The notes: generated by a model not told the origin, from the sequence alone. A DNA stretch of 64,000 nucleotides from Bacillus amyloliquefaciens DSM 7 = ATCC 23350 (GCF_000196735.1 NC_014551.1:2227001-2291000), one strand, 5' to 3'. Counted from the first letter of the stretch, positions 19,543 through 30,762 are shown. Made by a program: numbers and translations.

Positions 19543-20295
19543 TCACTCCCCGAACAGCCCGCGGATCGCCTTTTGCTGCGAATCCTCTCTCATTAAAGAT
19601 TCTCCGATCAATACAGCCCGCGCCCCGTGCTTATTGACGAATTTCAGGTCAGCCAAAGAACCGATGCCGCTTTCGCTGACCAGCAGACAGCCGTCCGGCA
19701 CAAGATCCGCCATTTTTTCCGTTTGTGAAACAGAAGTACGGAACGTTTTTAAATCCCGGTTGTTTATGCCGAGAATTTCCGGCTGAAACACCTGTAAAAT
19801 CCGTTCAAGGACGGTTTCATCATGGACTTCCACGAGAACGTCCATATCCTTCTCACGGGCCTCCAGATAAAGCTCATGAAGCTTTGAGGGTTCCAACGCT
19901 TCCCCGATCAGCAAAATCGCATCGGCGCCGATCCGGTACGATTCCTCCACCTGCAGGGAATCAATAATAAAATCCTTTCTCAGCACGGGAAGAGAAACGG
20001 TTTGTTTCACATCTGTCAAAAATTGATTTCTTCCCTGAAAAAAACGGGTATCCGTCAGAACAGAGATGGCATCCGCTTTGGCAGCTTCATAATCCGCCGC
20101 AATCTTTTCGGGAACAAAATGCTCTTTAATCAGTCCTTTAGACGGCGAAGCTTTTTTTACTTCGGCAATCAGTCCGATAAAACGGTTCGGGTTCAGGATC
20201 GCTTCTCTAAAGGATCTCCGTTCAATTTGACGGTTTTCCGGCAGCACGATGGATTTGATTTCTTCTTTTTTCTGCTGAATGATTTGATCAAGCAT
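19543..20295 (-). CDS. trpC: Indole-3-glycerol phosphate synthase
   Basis: A 250-residue TIM-barrel synthase. It has the family motif [11 protein letters not shown] (about residues 44-54), the catalytic VLRKDFIID, and [11 protein letters not shown] and SESGIG further on. The ATG at 20295 overlaps trpD by 8 bases. Confidence 0.96.
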   Translation of the reverse strand: MLDQIIQQKKEEIKSIVLPENRQIERRSFREAILNPNRFIGLIAEVKKASPSKGLIKEHFVPEKIAADYEAAKADAISVLTDTRFFQGRNQFLTDVKQTVSLPVLRKDFIIDSLQVEESYRIGADAILLIGEALEPSKLHELYLEAREKDMDVLVEVHDETVLERILQVFQPEILGINNRDLKTFRTSVSQTEKMADLVPDGCLLVSESGIGSLADLKFVNKHGARAVLIGESLMREDSQQKAIRGLFGE

Positions 20296-21304
20296 ATATT
20301 TCTTCCTCTTTCTGTTTCAGACGTTCGAGCTGCTTTTTGGCATCTCCGTTTTGAATGGTTTCTAAAGCTGTTTTTGTTCCTTCTCCCAGATCTTTTGCAA
20401 GACCTGCCGTATAAATGGCCGCGCCCGCATTTAAAGCGGTAATATGCAGAGCGGATGACGGGGCTTCATTTGCAAAAATATTCTGAATGAGGAGCGCGCT
20501 TTCTTCCGCTGAACTCACCTGAATATCCTTCAGTGAACCTTCTGCAAAACCGAATTGTTCGGGTGACACGGAATATTCCAGACGTTCCCCGTTTTTCAGC
20601 TCAATGACATCGGTCGGTGCTGTGATGGACAGTTCATCTAATCCGTCACGCGCCGATACAAGCATGACGTGCCTGACATCAAATTGTTCCAGTGCGCTTG
20701 CCATCAGGCGCGCTTTTTCAGATGAATAGACGCCGATCACCTGCCGCTTCGCCTGCAGCGGGTTGCTGAGCGGGCCGAGCAGGTTAAATACGGTTCGGAA
20801 GCCAAGCTCTTTTCTCGCGGCAGCGACATGCTTCATTGACGAATGAAACAGCGGCGCAAACAAAAACCCCATTTGCTTCGTTTCAATGCTGCGTTTGACG
20901 CTGTCCGGAGTGGCTTGAATGGAAACCCCCAGTTTCTCCAGCACATCCGCGCTGCCGCTTTTAGACGAAACGGAACGATTTCCGTGCTTGGCAACTTTAG
21001 CTCCGGCGGCAGAGGCTGTAATTGCCGCTGCCGTTGATATGTTAAACGTAGAAATCCCGTCTCCGCCTGTCCCGCACGTATCAACGACATCCTCGAGGCC
21101 ATCTGCAGCTTGTGCACGCGCCCGCATCACTTTCACAAATCCGGCAAGCTCCTCCGCCGTTTCACCCCGATGGGCTAATATTGATAAAATACCGCCGATT
21201 TCACACTGCGACATATCTCCGTTCATCATCATCTCCATCAGCTTTTCGGCTTCTCCGGTTTTCAGCGTGCGGCCATTAACGCACAATTGCAGAAATTTGT
21301 TCAT
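20288..21304 (-). CDS. trpD: Anthranilate phosphoribosyltransferase
   Basis: A 338-residue transferase attaching phosphoribosyl pyrophosphate to anthranilate. Motifs: DTCGTGGDG for the pyrophosphate, [18 protein letters not shown], and [10 protein letters not shown]. The ATG at 21304 follows GGGAGGAG and overlaps trpE by 29 bases; upstream in-frame codons lie within trpE. No glutamine amidotransferase domain is fused, so the amidotransferase is encoded elsewhere (pabA/trpG, as in B. subtilis). Confidence 0.96.
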   Translation of the reverse strand: MNKFLQLCVNGRTLKTGEAEKLMEMMMNGDMSQCEIGGILSILAHRGETAEELAGFVKVMRARAQAADGLEDVVDTCGTGGDGISTFNISTAAAITASAAGAKVAKHGNRSVSSKSGSADVLEKLGVSIQATPDSVKRSIETKQMGFLFAPLFHSSMKHVAAARKELGFRTVFNLLGPLSNPLQAKRQVIGVYSSEKARLMASALEQFDVRHVMLVSARDGLDELSITAPTDVIELKNGERLEYSVSPEQFGFAEGSLKDIQVSSAEESALLIQNIFANEAPSSALHITALNAGAAIYTAGLAKDLGEGTKTALETIQNGDAKKQLERLKQKEEEIYA

Positions 21305-22823
21305 CAGTCTTCTCCTCCCCGTCAGAAAAGATGTCTTCTGCAATTTGAATCGTTTTTAAAAGCGCCCCCGCTTTGCTGCAGCTCTCTTCATATTCAGCTT
21401 CCGGGACGGAATCAGCGACTATTCCCGCCCCCGCCTGAACCGACGCCGTACCGTTTTTGACACTCATGGTCCGGATGGTAATACACGAATCAATCGAACC
21501 GTCAAATCCGATATAAGCGATACATCCGCCGTAGGTCTCTCTTGAAGTCGGTTCTAATTCATTTAAAAGCTGCATCGCGCGGATTTTCGGAGCGCCCGTG
21601 AGTGTTCCTGCCGGGAATGCCGACATCAGCGCGTCAACGGGATGGACGCCCTGTTTTAAACGGCCGGTTACAACGGAGATGATGTGCATCACATGTGAAA
21701 AAGAAACGACCTTTGTGAATTCAGGAACGGTTACGGAACCATACTCCGCGACTCTGCCGATGTCATTGCGCGCCAGATCGACGAGCATGTAATGTTCAGC
21801 TTTTTCTTTTTCGTCATTCATCAGCTCTTTTTTCAGGCGTTCGTCTTCTTTTTTTCCGGCGCCCCTTCTTCTCGTTCCGGCAATCGGATGAATTTCCAGA
21901 TGCCTGTCATGCACACGGATCAGCCGCTCTGGCGAACTGCCGACAATGTCTCTGTCCGGCAGTTTGATATAGTACATATAAGGTGAAGGGTTGACGATGC
22001 GAAGCACCCTGTACAGCTCAAATGAATTTCTGGATACCGGAATATCAAACTTTTGCGACAGCACCCCTTGAAAAATGTCTCCCGCTTTTATAAATTCTTT
22101 CAGTTTATTGACGCCGGCCATAAACCCTTCTTTCGTATAATTAGATGTCACATTGGCAAAGCTCGGCGTGTCAAACGTTGCCTTTGAAAAAAACGGCTCT
22201 TTTATATCCTTCGGTTCTGTTAAAATACCGATAAGCTCCCGAAGTTCCGCACAATTTTCTTTAAAAACGGCCCGTTTTTCTTCTTCCGTCTCCCGGCCGT
22301 TAAGCGTTGCATATTGAATAAAATGCACTTGTTTCGTTTCATGGTCGTACGCAATGATTTTCCGGCAGACAAACAGCATGCATTTTTCTAGATCTGTTTC
22401 TTTCGCATGCCTTCGCACAGAAGGCTCGATCAGAGGAATCATATCATAGCTCAGGTAGCCGACTGCCCCTCCCGAAAATGGAATATCAAGCTCGGGCGTT
22501 TTAATGCGGAAGCTTTCATTCATCCAGTCAAGCACCGCTCTTAATTCTCCGGCTTCAAACAGCGTATGCCCTTTCGGATCAGCAGCAGCGAATGTGTTAT
22601 GACTCTCTTTAATCGTGATAAAAGGATCGAGGCCGATAAAAGAATATCTTGACCAGCTTGACGACTCATCCTTGCTTTCCAGCAGATACGTAATGTTTCT
22701 GTCCAGTTTTTCAACCATCTGAATGGGTGTGATCGTGTCGACTGTAAAAGTCTCTGCGATTGGAATGGTGCGGTGTGTCAGACTGTCCTTTAAAAATAAA
22801 GAAACATCCGATTGTAAATTCAT
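21276..22823 (-). CDS. trpE: Anthranilate synthase component I
   Basis: A 515-residue chorismate-utilising enzyme, first committed step of tryptophan synthesis. The tryptophan feedback site LLESKDESSSWSRYS is near residue 50. The catalytic C-terminal part has AGDIFQGVLSQ, IAGTRRRG, DLARNDIGRV and PAGTLTGAPKIRAM. ATG 22823 has AAGGAGGAG upstream. Expression is controlled by the TRAP attenuator just upstream, and initiation may also be affected by leader structure. Confidence 0.97.
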   Translation of the reverse strand: MNLQSDVSLFLKDSLTHRTIPIAETFTVDTITPIQMVEKLDRNITYLLESKDESSSWSRYSFIGLDPFITIKESHNTFAAADPKGHTLFEAGELRAVLDWMNESFRIKTPELDIPFSGGAVGYLSYDMIPLIEPSVRRHAKETDLEKCMLFVCRKIIAYDHETKQVHFIQYATLNGRETEEEKRAVFKENCAELRELIGILTEPKDIKEPFFSKATFDTPSFANVTSNYTKEGFMAGVNKLKEFIKAGDIFQGVLSQKFDIPVSRNSFELYRVLRIVNPSPYMYYIKLPDRDIVGSSPERLIRVHDRHLEIHPIAGTRRRGAGKKEDERLKKELMNDEKEKAEHYMLVDLARNDIGRVAEYGSVTVPEFTKVVSFSHVMHIISVVTGRLKQGVHPVDALMSAFPAGTLTGAPKIRAMQLLNELEPTSRETYGGCIAYIGFDGSIDSCITIRTMSVKNGTASVQAGAGIVADSVPEAEYEESCSKAGALLKTIQIAEDIFSDGEEKTDEQISAIVR

Positions 22824-22883
22824 GATTCTCCTCCTTGCGGTAAGGAGAATGAGATGAAGAGTGAGAGGAGTGTTGCGTATAAG

Positions 22884-22914
22884 AAATAAACCCAAAAGAA
22901 AGGCTTCTTTTGGG
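22884..22914 (-). terminator. trp leader attenuator (rho-independent terminator)
   Basis: Minus strand: a 10-bp stem CCCAAAAGAA with TTCTTTTGGG and a 4-base loop, followed by TTTATTTCTT. It lies between the TRAP site and trpE. In the known B. subtilis mechanism, TRAP bound with tryptophan releases this terminator from a competing antiterminator that uses the TRAP-site bases. Confidence 0.93.
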
Positions 22915-22934
22915 CAGAATAAAAACGTGTTTAT

Positions 22935-22988
22935 CTCAGCTCAGCTAAACTCATTCTCTGCTACCCTATTCTAAACTCAACTGTTCAA
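22935..22988 (-). promoter_or_regulatory. TRAP-binding site in trp leader RNA
   Basis: On the minus strand there are nine GAG/TAG triplets in the order GAG, TAG, TAG, TAG, GAG, GAG, TAG, GAG, GAG, spaced by two bases (one gap of three), at 22978-22935. Directly upstream, with the same two-base spacing, are CAG (22983-22981) and TTG (22988-22986), which I read as degenerate tenth and eleventh units. The site overlaps the antiterminator region. Confidence 0.9.
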
Positions 22989-23001
22989 TATCTTGCTTAT
23001 C

Positions 23002-23034
23002 AGCTTTATACACACTCTTGTGTATTTCTAAGCT
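23002..23034 (-). promoter_or_regulatory. 5' stem-loop of the trp leader
   Basis: At the predicted transcript start, an outer AAGCT/AGCTT pairing encloses a 7-bp ATACACA/TGTGTAT helix. B. subtilis has a comparable 5' stem-loop that helps TRAP binding; the role here is by analogy. Confidence 0.7.
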
Positions 23035-23040
23035 TTGTTT

Positions 23041-23070
23041 ATCGTATTACATGTCAGTATTTTTTGTCAA
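23041..23070 (-). promoter_or_regulatory. trp operon promoter
   Basis: Minus strand: TTGACA (23070-23065), 18-base spacer, TACGAT (23046-23041). The -35 lies inside the last codons of aroH and the -10 just past its stop, so trpEDCFBA-hisC-tyrA-aroE can be transcribed both from here and by read-through from aroF. Confidence 0.85.
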
Positions 23071-23430
23071 TGATAAATCCGGTCTTAACACAACGGCTTT
23101 TTCTAGATAAACATGTTTGATTTCATCCTGAGGCGTATCCGTCTGAACCGTCATCAGGACGCGGACACACTTTTTCAGAGCGCCGGCGACATCCATTTCC
23201 TGCATGCACGTCACCGGGACGTACTGCCATCCGGAAAGGCTGCGGACCGCTTTTGCCGGAAATACGGAATGGATATCAGGCGTGGCGGATAACAGGATCT
23301 GCACAACGTCTTCCGGTTTGCATCCATTTTGTTCAATGATTTTTTCAAGCAGCTGCTGTGTTTTTTCTAAAATTTCTTGTTCGGTGTCTTGCTCCACCGT
23401 TGTTGCTCCGCGAATGCCGCGTATCATCAT
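23047..23430 (-). CDS. aroH: Chorismate mutase, AroH class
   Basis: A 127-residue monofunctional chorismate mutase converting chorismate to prephenate. It starts [13 protein letters not shown] and carries active-site residues in [14 protein letters not shown] and PVTCMQEM, with Arg90-type residues in [14 protein letters not shown] 23430 overlaps the aroB stop by four bases and has GGAGG upstream. Its 3' end contains the trp promoter -35. Confidence 0.96.
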   Translation of the reverse strand: MMIRGIRGATTVEQDTEQEILEKTQQLLEKIIEQNGCKPEDVVQILLSATPDIHSVFPAKAVRSLSGWQYVPVTCMQEMDVAGALKKCVRVLMTVQTDTPQDEIKHVYLEKAVVLRPDLSLTKNTDM

Positions 23431-24515
23431 GCTGTTTCCTCCATTCGCCATTTGTTCAGCAAGTTTTCAAGCTCATCTTTTGAAAGCATACAGTCCTGTG
23501 CTTCGCCTAATTCCTTCAATACGATGAACTGAGTCATGCCTCCGCGCGTTTTTTTATCATTCATCATTCTGGCGGAGAGAACCGGCGTTTCAATATCCTG
23601 TCTGATGCTTCCCGGGTAGCCGAGTCCTCTCAGCCATTGCGTGAGTTCTTTTCTGTTCATCTTGCATCCCGCAACCTGTTCACTTACGTAAAGAGCAAAC
23701 TGCATGCCGAGGGCGACTGCATCTCCATGTGTAATCCGGCCGTAGCCGTATTCCGCCTCAACGGCGTGGCCGAGCGTATGGCCGAAATTCAGGAAAGCTC
23801 TTATCCCCTCTTCCTTTTCGTCCTCACGCACGACGGCCGATTTTATTGAAATTCCTTTATAAATCATTTCATTCAGCTCAGCGCTTGTCAGTCCGTGTAA
23901 CGTATCAAACGTGAGCAGCTTTTCTAAAAAAGCGTGATCTGCAATAAACGCATGTTTGATCACTTCAGCCATGCCCGATCTCAGCTCTTGTTCCGGCAGG
24001 GTTTTCAGAAGCTCTGTATCATAAATCACCGCTTTTGGCTGATAAAACGCGCCGATTAAGTTCTTTCCGAGTTTGTGATTGACAGCCACCTTGCCGCCGA
24101 CCGCGCTGTCATGGGCCAGCAGCGTCGTCGGCATTTGGATGAAATCAATTCCGCGCATAAAAGTCGCTGCGCAAAAGCCGGCCAAATCACCCGTCACGCC
24201 GCCTCCGAACGCGATCATACATGAGGAACGGTCCATATGGAAAGCGATCGCTTCCGTTTGAATCCGTTCATACTCTTCCAATGACTTCGCTTCTTCTCCG
24301 CTTGGAACGATCACTTTTTTCACGTCCCATGTTTCGTTTAAAAGCGTGAACATTTCATCACCGTAAAGCCGGTCGACTTCAGCGTCGATAACGAGCAGAA
24401 TTTTTGTCAGCGGCCTGTTCAGCGAAGCCAAAAGTGCAGCGGCCTGTTTCCTAATGCCTTCACCGATATACACGGGATATGCGGAGGAAGCTGTCCGAAC
24501 CTCAAGCTCCTTCAT
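23427..24515 (-). CDS. aroB: 3-dehydroquinate synthase
   Basis: A 362-residue NAD- and zinc-dependent synthase of the shikimate pathway. Motifs: [19 protein letters not shown], the metal ligands in [13 protein letters not shown] and GDAVALGM. Its ATG shares one base with the aroF stop (TGATG). Second gene of aroFBH. Confidence 0.96.
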   Translation of the reverse strand: MKELEVRTASSAYPVYIGEGIRKQAAALLASLNRPLTKILLVIDAEVDRLYGDEMFTLLNETWDVKKVIVPSGEEAKSLEEYERIQTEAIAFHMDRSSCMIAFGGGVTGDLAGFCAATFMRGIDFIQMPTTLLAHDSAVGGKVAVNHKLGKNLIGAFYQPKAVIYDTELLKTLPEQELRSGMAEVIKHAFIADHAFLEKLLTFDTLHGLTSAELNEMIYKGISIKSAVVREDEKEEGIRAFLNFGHTLGHAVEAEYGYGRITHGDAVALGMQFALYVSEQVAGCKMNRKELTQWLRGLGYPGSIRQDIETPVLSARMMNDKKTRGGMTQFIVLKELGEAQDCMLSKDELENLLNKWRMEETA

Positions 24516-25687
24516 CAGAATTCCCTCGATAATTTTCTCATATTTTCTACATTTTCTTTAATGCGGTCGATCTGGTCGAGGCCGAATTGTTCTACGACGG
24601 CATTTGCGATTTCCCAGGCCACTGCTGCTTCTGCCACTACGCTTGCTGCAGGAACGGCGCAGCTGTCTGAACGTTCAATACTCGCTGAAAACGGTTCTTT
24701 CGTTTCAATGTCGACGCTTTTAAGCGGCTTGTATAAAGTCGGGATCGGCTTCATAACACCGCGTACGACGATCGGCATTCCTGTCGTCATACCGCCTTCT
24801 AATCCTCCGAGCCTGTTTGTCGCGCGTGTATAGCCTTTCTCTTCATCCCACACGATTTCATCATGGACATCACTGCCGTTTTTGCCGGCCGCTTCAAAAC
24901 CGATGCCAAACTCTACGCCTTTAAACGCGTTAATCGACAGAACGGCAGCGGCGAGCTTGCTGTCAAGTTTACGGTCATAATGGACATAGCTTCCGACACC
25001 GACGGGCATGCCTTCGACAATCACTTCAACGATTCCGCCGATTGAGTCGCCGTTTGCCTTCGCTTCATCAATGGCTGCCATCATTTGACGGCCTGCTTCT
25101 TCGTCGTAGCATCTGACCGGTGATTCCTCAGTTACCCGCTTGAGATCTTCAATAGATGTGTAATCGGTTTTCTCGGCTTTTACCCCGCCGATTTGCAGAA
25201 CATGTCCGGCGACTTTAATGCCGAGCTCCGCTAAAATCTTTTTAGCGACGGCTCCGGCAGCCACGCGAACCGTTGTCTCACGCGCGGAAGATCGTTCTAA
25301 CACATTTCTCATATCGCGGTGATTATACTTAATGGCCCCGTTTAAATCTGCGTGCCCAGGTCTCGGTCTTGAAATCTGGCGTTTCATTTCACTTTCTTCT
25401 TCTTCTGTAATCGGTGCTGCACCCATGATTTTTGTCCAGTGGGTCCAGTCTTTATTTTCCACAACGAGCGCGATGGGTGAACCGAGTGTCCGTGCATGCC
25501 GCACGCCGCTCGTGATCTTTGCCCTGTCCGTTTCAATCTGCATGCGGCGTCCGCGGCCGTGCCCTTTTTGACGTCTGGCAAGCTCAAAATTAATGTCTTC
25601 CTCAGTTATATAAAGCCCCGCTGGCACACCTTCTATAATCGTCGTCAGCTGCGGACCGTGTGATTCTCCGGCTGTTAAGTATCTCAT
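24515..25687 (-). CDS. aroF: Chorismate synthase
   Basis: A 390-residue FMN-dependent enzyme forming chorismate from EPSP (AroF in B. subtilis, AroC elsewhere). Signature regions: [18 protein letters not shown] at residues 7-24, [12 protein letters not shown], and [15 protein letters not shown]. First gene of the aroFBH part of the supraoperon. Confidence 0.97.
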   Translation of the reverse strand: MRYLTAGESHGPQLTTIIEGVPAGLYITEEDINFELARRQKGHGRGRRMQIETDRAKITSGVRHARTLGSPIALVVENKDWTHWTKIMGAAPITEEEESEMKRQISRPRPGHADLNGAIKYNHRDMRNVLERSSARETTVRVAAGAVAKKILAELGIKVAGHVLQIGGVKAEKTDYTSIEDLKRVTEESPVRCYDEEAGRQMMAAIDEAKANGDSIGGIVEVIVEGMPVGVGSYVHYDRKLDSKLAAAVLSINAFKGVEFGIGFEAAGKNGSDVHDEIVWDEEKGYTRATNRLGGLEGGMTTGMPIVVRGVMKPIPTLYKPLKSVDIETKEPFSASIERSDSCAVPAASVVAEAAVAWEIANAVVEQFGLDQIDRIKENVENMRKLSREF

Positions 25688-25728
25688 TTCTTTCTTCTCC
25701 CTTCATCGCATTAACGCTTTTAAGTAAA

Positions 25729-25737
25729 ACTATAACA
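25729..25737 (-). promoter_or_regulatory. Probable aroF promoter (extended -10)
   Basis: Minus strand TGTTATAGT, an extended -10 element, about 42 bases before the aroF ATG. No good -35 is present at 16-18 bases. It sits between cheR and aroF, so aroF may also be reached from cheR. Confidence 0.45.
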
Positions 25738-25758
25738 CAAGTTTTCATAAAATGTCTT

Positions 25759-26718
<960 letters not shown>

Positions 26719-27165
26719 TTAGTACACCCAGTCGGCCATTAATTTTTGATACGGTACAAGCTCTTCCTGTTTAAAGAAAATCTGAATTTCCCGCTCAGCG
26801 CTTTCTAAGGAGTCTGAACCGTGAATGATATTTTTGCCGACAAACATGCCGTAATCACCGCGAATCGTGCCCGGCAGTGCGTCTTTCGGGTTTGTTTTTC
26901 CGATCAGCTGTCTTGTGATCTCTACTACATTTTCCCCTTCCCATACCATTGCAAATACGGGTCCTGATGTAATGAATTCCACAAGCTCGCCGAAAAACGG
27001 TTTCCCTTTATGTTCAGCATAATGGTTTTCAGCCATCTGTTCTGAAACTTGCATTAGCTTGGCTCCTGCCAATTGTAAGCCCTTACGTTCAAATCTTGAT
27101 AAAATCTCTCCGATCAGCTGGCGCTGTACGCCGTCCGGTTTTACCATGATAAAAGTTTTTTCCAT
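26719..27165 (-). CDS. ndk: Nucleoside diphosphate kinase
   Basis: A 148-residue kinase equalising nucleoside triphosphate pools. The phosphorylated His is His115 in NIIHGSDS, with [11 protein letters not shown] at the N-terminus. The ATG at 27165 follows GGTGGAG. It has its own promoter and terminator, so it is probably monocistronic. Confidence 0.97.
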   Translation of the reverse strand: MEKTFIMVKPDGVQRQLIGEILSRFERKGLQLAGAKLMQVSEQMAENHYAEHKGKPFFGELVEFITSGPVFAMVWEGENVVEITRQLIGKTNPKDALPGTIRGDYGMFVGKNIIHGSDSLESAEREIQIFFKQEELVPYQKLMADWVY

Positions 27166-27215
27166 AAGATTCTCCACCCCATCATTATGTATAGGCTTTC
27201 AAGTTGCACACCGAA

Positions 27216-27244
27216 ATCGTAACATCTTTCTGACAATTAATCAA
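27216..27244 (-). promoter_or_regulatory. Probable ndk promoter
   Basis: Minus strand: TTGATT (27244-27239), 17-base spacer, TACGAT (27221-27216), with TGT before the -10 giving an extended -10. About 50 bases upstream of the ndk ATG. Confidence 0.6.
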
Positions 27245-27285
27245 TCCAGGGCGGAGAATGTTCACATCTTGTTCGTAAAAGGGGG

Positions 27286-28248
27286 TTAAAATTTTCGTTT
27301 GCCGATATATTTCGCGATTGCGGCCAATGATGAGCGCGCACGGCCTCTCGGCAGTGTATTCAGCTTTTCAAACGCTTTTTTTAAGTACCTGTCACTGACG
27401 GCCATTGATTTTTCAATCGCGTCTGTGCGTTTTATATTTTTAATAATGGGGGCAAGCTGCTCCTGTGTTGTTTCACTGTTAATTAATTTCAGCTGATTTC
27501 TCAATTCAGGCTGACGCAACGCGTACAAAACGGGCAGAGTGACATTTCCTTGCAGCAGATCTCCTCCGACAGGTTTTCCCAGTTCCTCTTCAGTGGAAGT
27601 GAAATCAAGAATGTCATCAATAATTTGATAGGACATGCCAACGTAATAGCCGAACCAATATAATGCTTTATGAATCTTCTCATCAGCTCCCGAAGCGATG
27701 GCGCCGAGCTGGCAGCTGACGGCGATGAGAAGAGCCGTTTTCCGTTTGATGCGGCGCAAATAGGTTCTGAGGTTTTGTTCCATATTGTATTTATCTCTGA
27801 TCTGTTCAATTTCTCCGAGGCAAACTTCTACGATGGTTTTGGACAGGATCCGGTGGGCTTTCGGCTCATCGAGTCTCGTCATCATCTCAAGCGAGCCCGC
27901 AAGCATATAATCACCGGTATACATGGCAATGCGGTTGTCCCATTTGGCTTTAATGGTCGGCTTTCCTCTCCGCAGCTCGGCGTCATCGATGACGTCGTCA
28001 TGCACGAGGGATGCCATATGAATCATTTCCAGCGTCACCGCTACATATTTTATTTTATTAATGTCATAGTCACCGAACATGCCGGAAAGCAATACGAAAA
28101 CAGGGCGGATGCGCTTGCCTCCCGCCTGAAGCAGATGGAGCCCCGCTTCGCTCAGCAAGGGATAGTCAGACCGCACCGTCTGCTCAAGCTCCCTTTCGAT
28201 CACATCAATATCGTCATTTAAAAAAGAATAGGCCATTTTAAATTTCAT
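27286..28248 (-). CDS. hepT: HepT, heptaprenyl diphosphate synthase component II
   Basis: The catalytic subunit of the heterodimeric heptaprenyl diphosphate synthase that makes the menaquinone-7 side chain. The two aspartate-rich motifs are HDDVIDD and IIDDILDFT, with GGKRIRPVFVLL before the first. I start at ATG 28248 (MKFKMAYSF, 320 residues) after GGGTGA. A longer form from ATG 28335 (348-349 residues, as annotated in some genomes) would overlap menH by 59 bases and has no ribosome site. Partner HepS is two genes upstream. Confidence 0.93.
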   Translation of the reverse strand: MKFKMAYSFLNDDIDVIERELEQTVRSDYPLLSEAGLHLLQAGGKRIRPVFVLLSGMFGDYDINKIKYVAVTLEMIHMASLVHDDVIDDAELRRGKPTIKAKWDNRIAMYTGDYMLAGSLEMMTRLDEPKAHRILSKTIVEVCLGEIEQIRDKYNMEQNLRTYLRRIKRKTALLIAVSCQLGAIASGADEKIHKALYWFGYYVGMSYQIIDDILDFTSTEEELGKPVGGDLLQGNVTLPVLYALRQPELRNQLKLINSETTQEQLAPIIKNIKRTDAIEKSMAVSDRYLKKAFEKLNTLPRGRARSSLAAIAKYIGKRKF

Positions 28249-28276
28249 ATCATTCACCCAAACATCTGTATATTCA

Positions 28277-28978
28277 TCATTTCCAACCGATATGCGTAGC
28301 GGCCACTCCGCCGGTAAACGAATGGTATTTGACATTCGTCAGGCCCGCTTCTTCAAACAGACGCGCAAGCTCTTTCATACCGGGAAATTCTCTTGCTGAT
28401 TCTTGCAGCCAGGAATATTCTTTATAGCTCTTTGCAAACATTTTTCCGAAGAAAGGCATGATGTATTTAAAATAGAGGAAATATGCCTGTCTGAAACCGA
28501 ACATTTCCGGCTGGGATGTTTCCAGGCATACGACCTGCCCGCCCGGTTTGACGACCCGCCGCATTTCTTTCAGCACGGTCAGGTAGTCGGGAACGTTCCG
28601 CAGTCCGAAGCCGATGGTGACAAAATCAAAAGAATTATCATCGAAAGGAAGTTCCATCGCATTCCCGTGTAAAAGCTCAATTTGGCTGTAACCGCCCTCT
28701 TTTACTTTTTTCTCGCCGATGCTCAGCATATTTTTGCTGAAATCCAGTCCTTTGATTTCGCCGCTTTTACCGGCCGCTTCTGCGAGGGCAATCGTCCAGT
28801 CAGCCGTTCCGCAGCAGACGTCAAGCGCTTTTGCGCCTTCTTTCACATTCATGATCTGCATCGTTTTGTCGCGCCATTTTTTATGCTGCTGAAAACTGAT
28901 GACAGAGTTCATTTGGTCATAATTTTTGTAGATTTTTTCAAATACGCCGTGTACGCGCTGTTCTTTTGACTCCTGCAT
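28277..28978 (-). CDS. menH: Demethylmenaquinone methyltransferase
   Basis: A 233-residue UbiE-type SAM methyltransferase for the last step of menaquinone synthesis (also named menG, ubiE or gerCB). The SAM motif is [14 protein letters not shown], followed by LDFSKNML and the family segment [15 protein letters not shown]. It lies between hepS and hepT, so chain synthesis and ring methylation are coexpressed. Confidence 0.96.
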   Translation of the reverse strand: MQESKEQRVHGVFEKIYKNYDQMNSVISFQQHKKWRDKTMQIMNVKEGAKALDVCCGTADWTIALAEAAGKSGEIKGLDFSKNMLSIGEKKVKEGGYSQIELLHGNAMELPFDDNSFDFVTIGFGLRNVPDYLTVLKEMRRVVKPGGQVVCLETSQPEMFGFRQAYFLYFKYIMPFFGKMFAKSYKEYSWLQESAREFPGMKELARLFEEAGLTNVKYHSFTGGVAATHIGWK

Positions 28979-28983
28979 GTTGA

Positions 28984-29739
28984 TTACCCTTCTTCCACTT
29001 TCTGATGATATGTTTTGTCTTGGCTGATCGCTTGAAGCCGGTTCAGCATTAGATTTTGGATTGGTGAATTGAGCGGCAGCAGCGTTTCAATGCTTTGCTT
29101 CGCCTTCCGGAAGCTTTCTTCCAGTATGTCAGCCTTTGATTTTCCTGACTTTACAATATTGCCGATGACATCGAGAAATATAGCATTGCCGTTCATCAGC
29201 CGCTTATATACAAAAAAATCACTCGCCAGCTCTTTCCAGCGCGGAAGATTGAAGTGGTCTGACACTCTGTGAAACAGGGCCGCTTCCACAATCGCCATGC
29301 TTTCAATCAATTGATTCAAGTCATTGACAGACCGATCGTACAGACGGATTTTATGTTCATTGATTTCTTTAATTGCCGTAGCGAGCGTCCGAATCATATA
29401 GATATCCTTCATTTCAGATAAAAGCGAATAGTACAGTCCGCTGAAATAGTCGCCGGCAAGCACGGTGAGCTGCCGGTTTTTATTTTCGTCTCGCTTTAAC
29501 GCTCTGGCTGTTGTCACTTCATCGTGGGTATCAAGGGCGCTTTGGACAAGCATCGCAGTTACTATGTAATTTTCTCTGTCGTTGTTCTTAATGTCAGCTT
29601 CTTCAAACAAAGCGTGAAAAAGAAGCAGCTTATCCTCATCGATTTTCGGCGCAGAAATATGTTTCGCTAAATAAGGATGAGACAGCTTTTGTTTTAATTT
29701 CGTATTTAAATTCGCTAAAGTTCCGTAGATGTCTTGCAA
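28984..29739 (-). CDS. hepS: HepS, heptaprenyl diphosphate synthase component I
   Basis: A 251-residue non-catalytic subunit that sets chain length together with HepT. It is helical and lacks DDxxD motifs; recognisable segments are [21 protein letters not shown] and [20 protein letters not shown]. The start is a TTG at 29739 with AAGGGTGAT upstream; nine more in-frame codons before it lack a ribosome site. Confidence 0.93.
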   Translation of the reverse strand: MQDIYGTLANLNTKLKQKLSHPYLAKHISAPKIDEDKLLLFHALFEEADIKNNDRENYIVTAMLVQSALDTHDEVTTARALKRDENKNRQLTVLAGDYFSGLYYSLLSEMKDIYMIRTLATAIKEINEHKIRLYDRSVNDLNQLIESMAIVEAALFHRVSDHFNLPRWKELASDFFVYKRLMNGNAIFLDVIGNIVKSGKSKADILEESFRKAKQSIETLLPLNSPIQNLMLNRLQAISQDKTYHQKVEEG

Positions 29740-29817
29740 AAATATCACCCTTGTCCCCAAATTCACATTTATTCTAATATGTATGAGATTTATTCGTCAT
29801 TATTATACGCAGGTATC

Positions 29818-29826
29818 ATTATAGCA
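29818..29826 (-). promoter_or_regulatory. Candidate hepS-menH-hepT promoter
   Basis: Minus strand TGCTATAAT, an extended -10, just downstream of the mtrB terminator. A second TATAAT occurs at 29807-29802. Neither has a good -35. Confidence 0.45.
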
Positions 29827-29827
29827 T

Positions 29828-29892
29828 AAAAAAAAGAAATTGGCTGTATTCTCCCGCCGTTTGCGGGCAATCAGCAAAAGCGGGAAACAGCC
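29828..29892 (-). terminator. Terminator after mtrB
   Basis: Minus strand: GGCTGT pairs with ACAGCC around an inner CCCGC/GCGGG helix, followed by TTTCTTTTTTTT. It starts at the mtrB stop region. Confidence 0.8.
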
Positions 29893-29895
29893 GGC

Positions 29896-30123
29896 TTATT
29901 TTTTTTCGCTGTTCATTTCTCCGTAAGCGGTCTGGATGAGGGCGTTGCCTCTCACTTTGATGGCGGATGTATGCTCTGTAAACTGAGCGATAATCACTTC
30001 ACCCTTGTCCAGTTTTTCGGAATGGTGGAATTTCGTATCCGTTCCTCTCGTTAAACCGATGACGTTCACACCGTCCTCGACCGCTTTAATGACGACAAAA
30101 TCACTTGAATGCTTTGAATTCAT
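29896..30123 (-). CDS. mtrB: MtrB, trp RNA-binding attenuation protein (TRAP)
   Basis: A 75-residue protein that forms an 11-subunit ring, binds tryptophan and wraps RNA carrying GAG/UAG triplets. The sequence has the family core [20 protein letters not shown], the Lys-containing [11 protein letters not shown] and the [12 protein letters not shown] end. ATG 30123 has GAGGGTG upstream. Its main target, the trp leader, is about 7 kb away in the same window. Cotranscribed with mtrA. Confidence 0.97.
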   Translation of the reverse strand: MNSKHSSDFVVIKAVEDGVNVIGLTRGTDTKFHHSEKLDKGEVIIAQFTEHTSAIKVRGNALIQTAYGEMNSEKK

Positions 30124-30143
30124 ATCTGCACCCTCTATCATTA

Positions 30144-30716
30144 TTAATCCGCACGTTTAATATGTTCTAACACTTCAGAACGCGCCGCTGCGTCATCTTT
30201 AAAAATACCTCTTACGGCGGAAGTTACTGTTTTTGCCCCCGGCTTTCTAACGCCTCTCATCGTCATGCACATATGCTCAGCTTCGACGACAACCATGACG
30301 CCGTGGGGATCTAAGGTTTCTACGATGCTTTCTGCAATCGTTGACGTAATGCGCTCCTGCAGCTGCGGGCGTTTTGAGACGGCTTCCACCGCACGCGCCA
30401 GTTTACTCAGGCCCGTCACTTTACCGCCGCGCGGAATGTAGGCAATATGCGCTTTTCCGTAAAAAGGAACAAGATGATGTTCACACATAGAATGAAACGC
30501 GATATCTTTTACAAGAACAAGCTCCTCATGATCCTCGCCGAAAACGGTTTTAAAATGCTCTTTCGGGTCTTCGTTTAATCCCGAGAATACTTCAGCGTAC
30601 ATTTTTGCTACGCGTTTCGGCGTATCTAAAAGCCCTTCCCGGTCCGGGTCTTCTCCAATCGCCTCTAAAATCTGGCGAACTGCCTGTTCAATCTGTTCTT
30701 TATTAACTTCTTTCAT
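30144..30716 (-). CDS. mtrA: MtrA/FolE, GTP cyclohydrolase I
   Basis: A 190-residue enzyme starting folate synthesis from GTP. Zinc and active-site residues lie in [20 protein letters not shown], with [11 protein letters not shown] at the C-terminal side. In Bacillus the gene precedes mtrB; TRAP also controls a folate gene (pabA/trpG), which rationalises the pairing. The ATG follows GGTGGAGG. Confidence 0.96.
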
Positions 30717-30753
30717 TGTCTGTGTCCTCCACCATTGAATACATTTAATTTCG

Positions 30754-30762
30754 ATTCTAGCA
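30754..30762 (-). promoter_or_regulatory. Probable mtrAB promoter (extended -10)
   Basis: Minus strand TGCTAGAAT, about 38 bases upstream of the mtrA ATG; the -35 region is poor. Confidence 0.45.

Noticed and set aside
28249-28335. Longer N-terminus for hepT
   Set aside because: It would overlap menH by 59 bases, with no ribosome site; the prenyltransferase fold starts after the Met at 28248.
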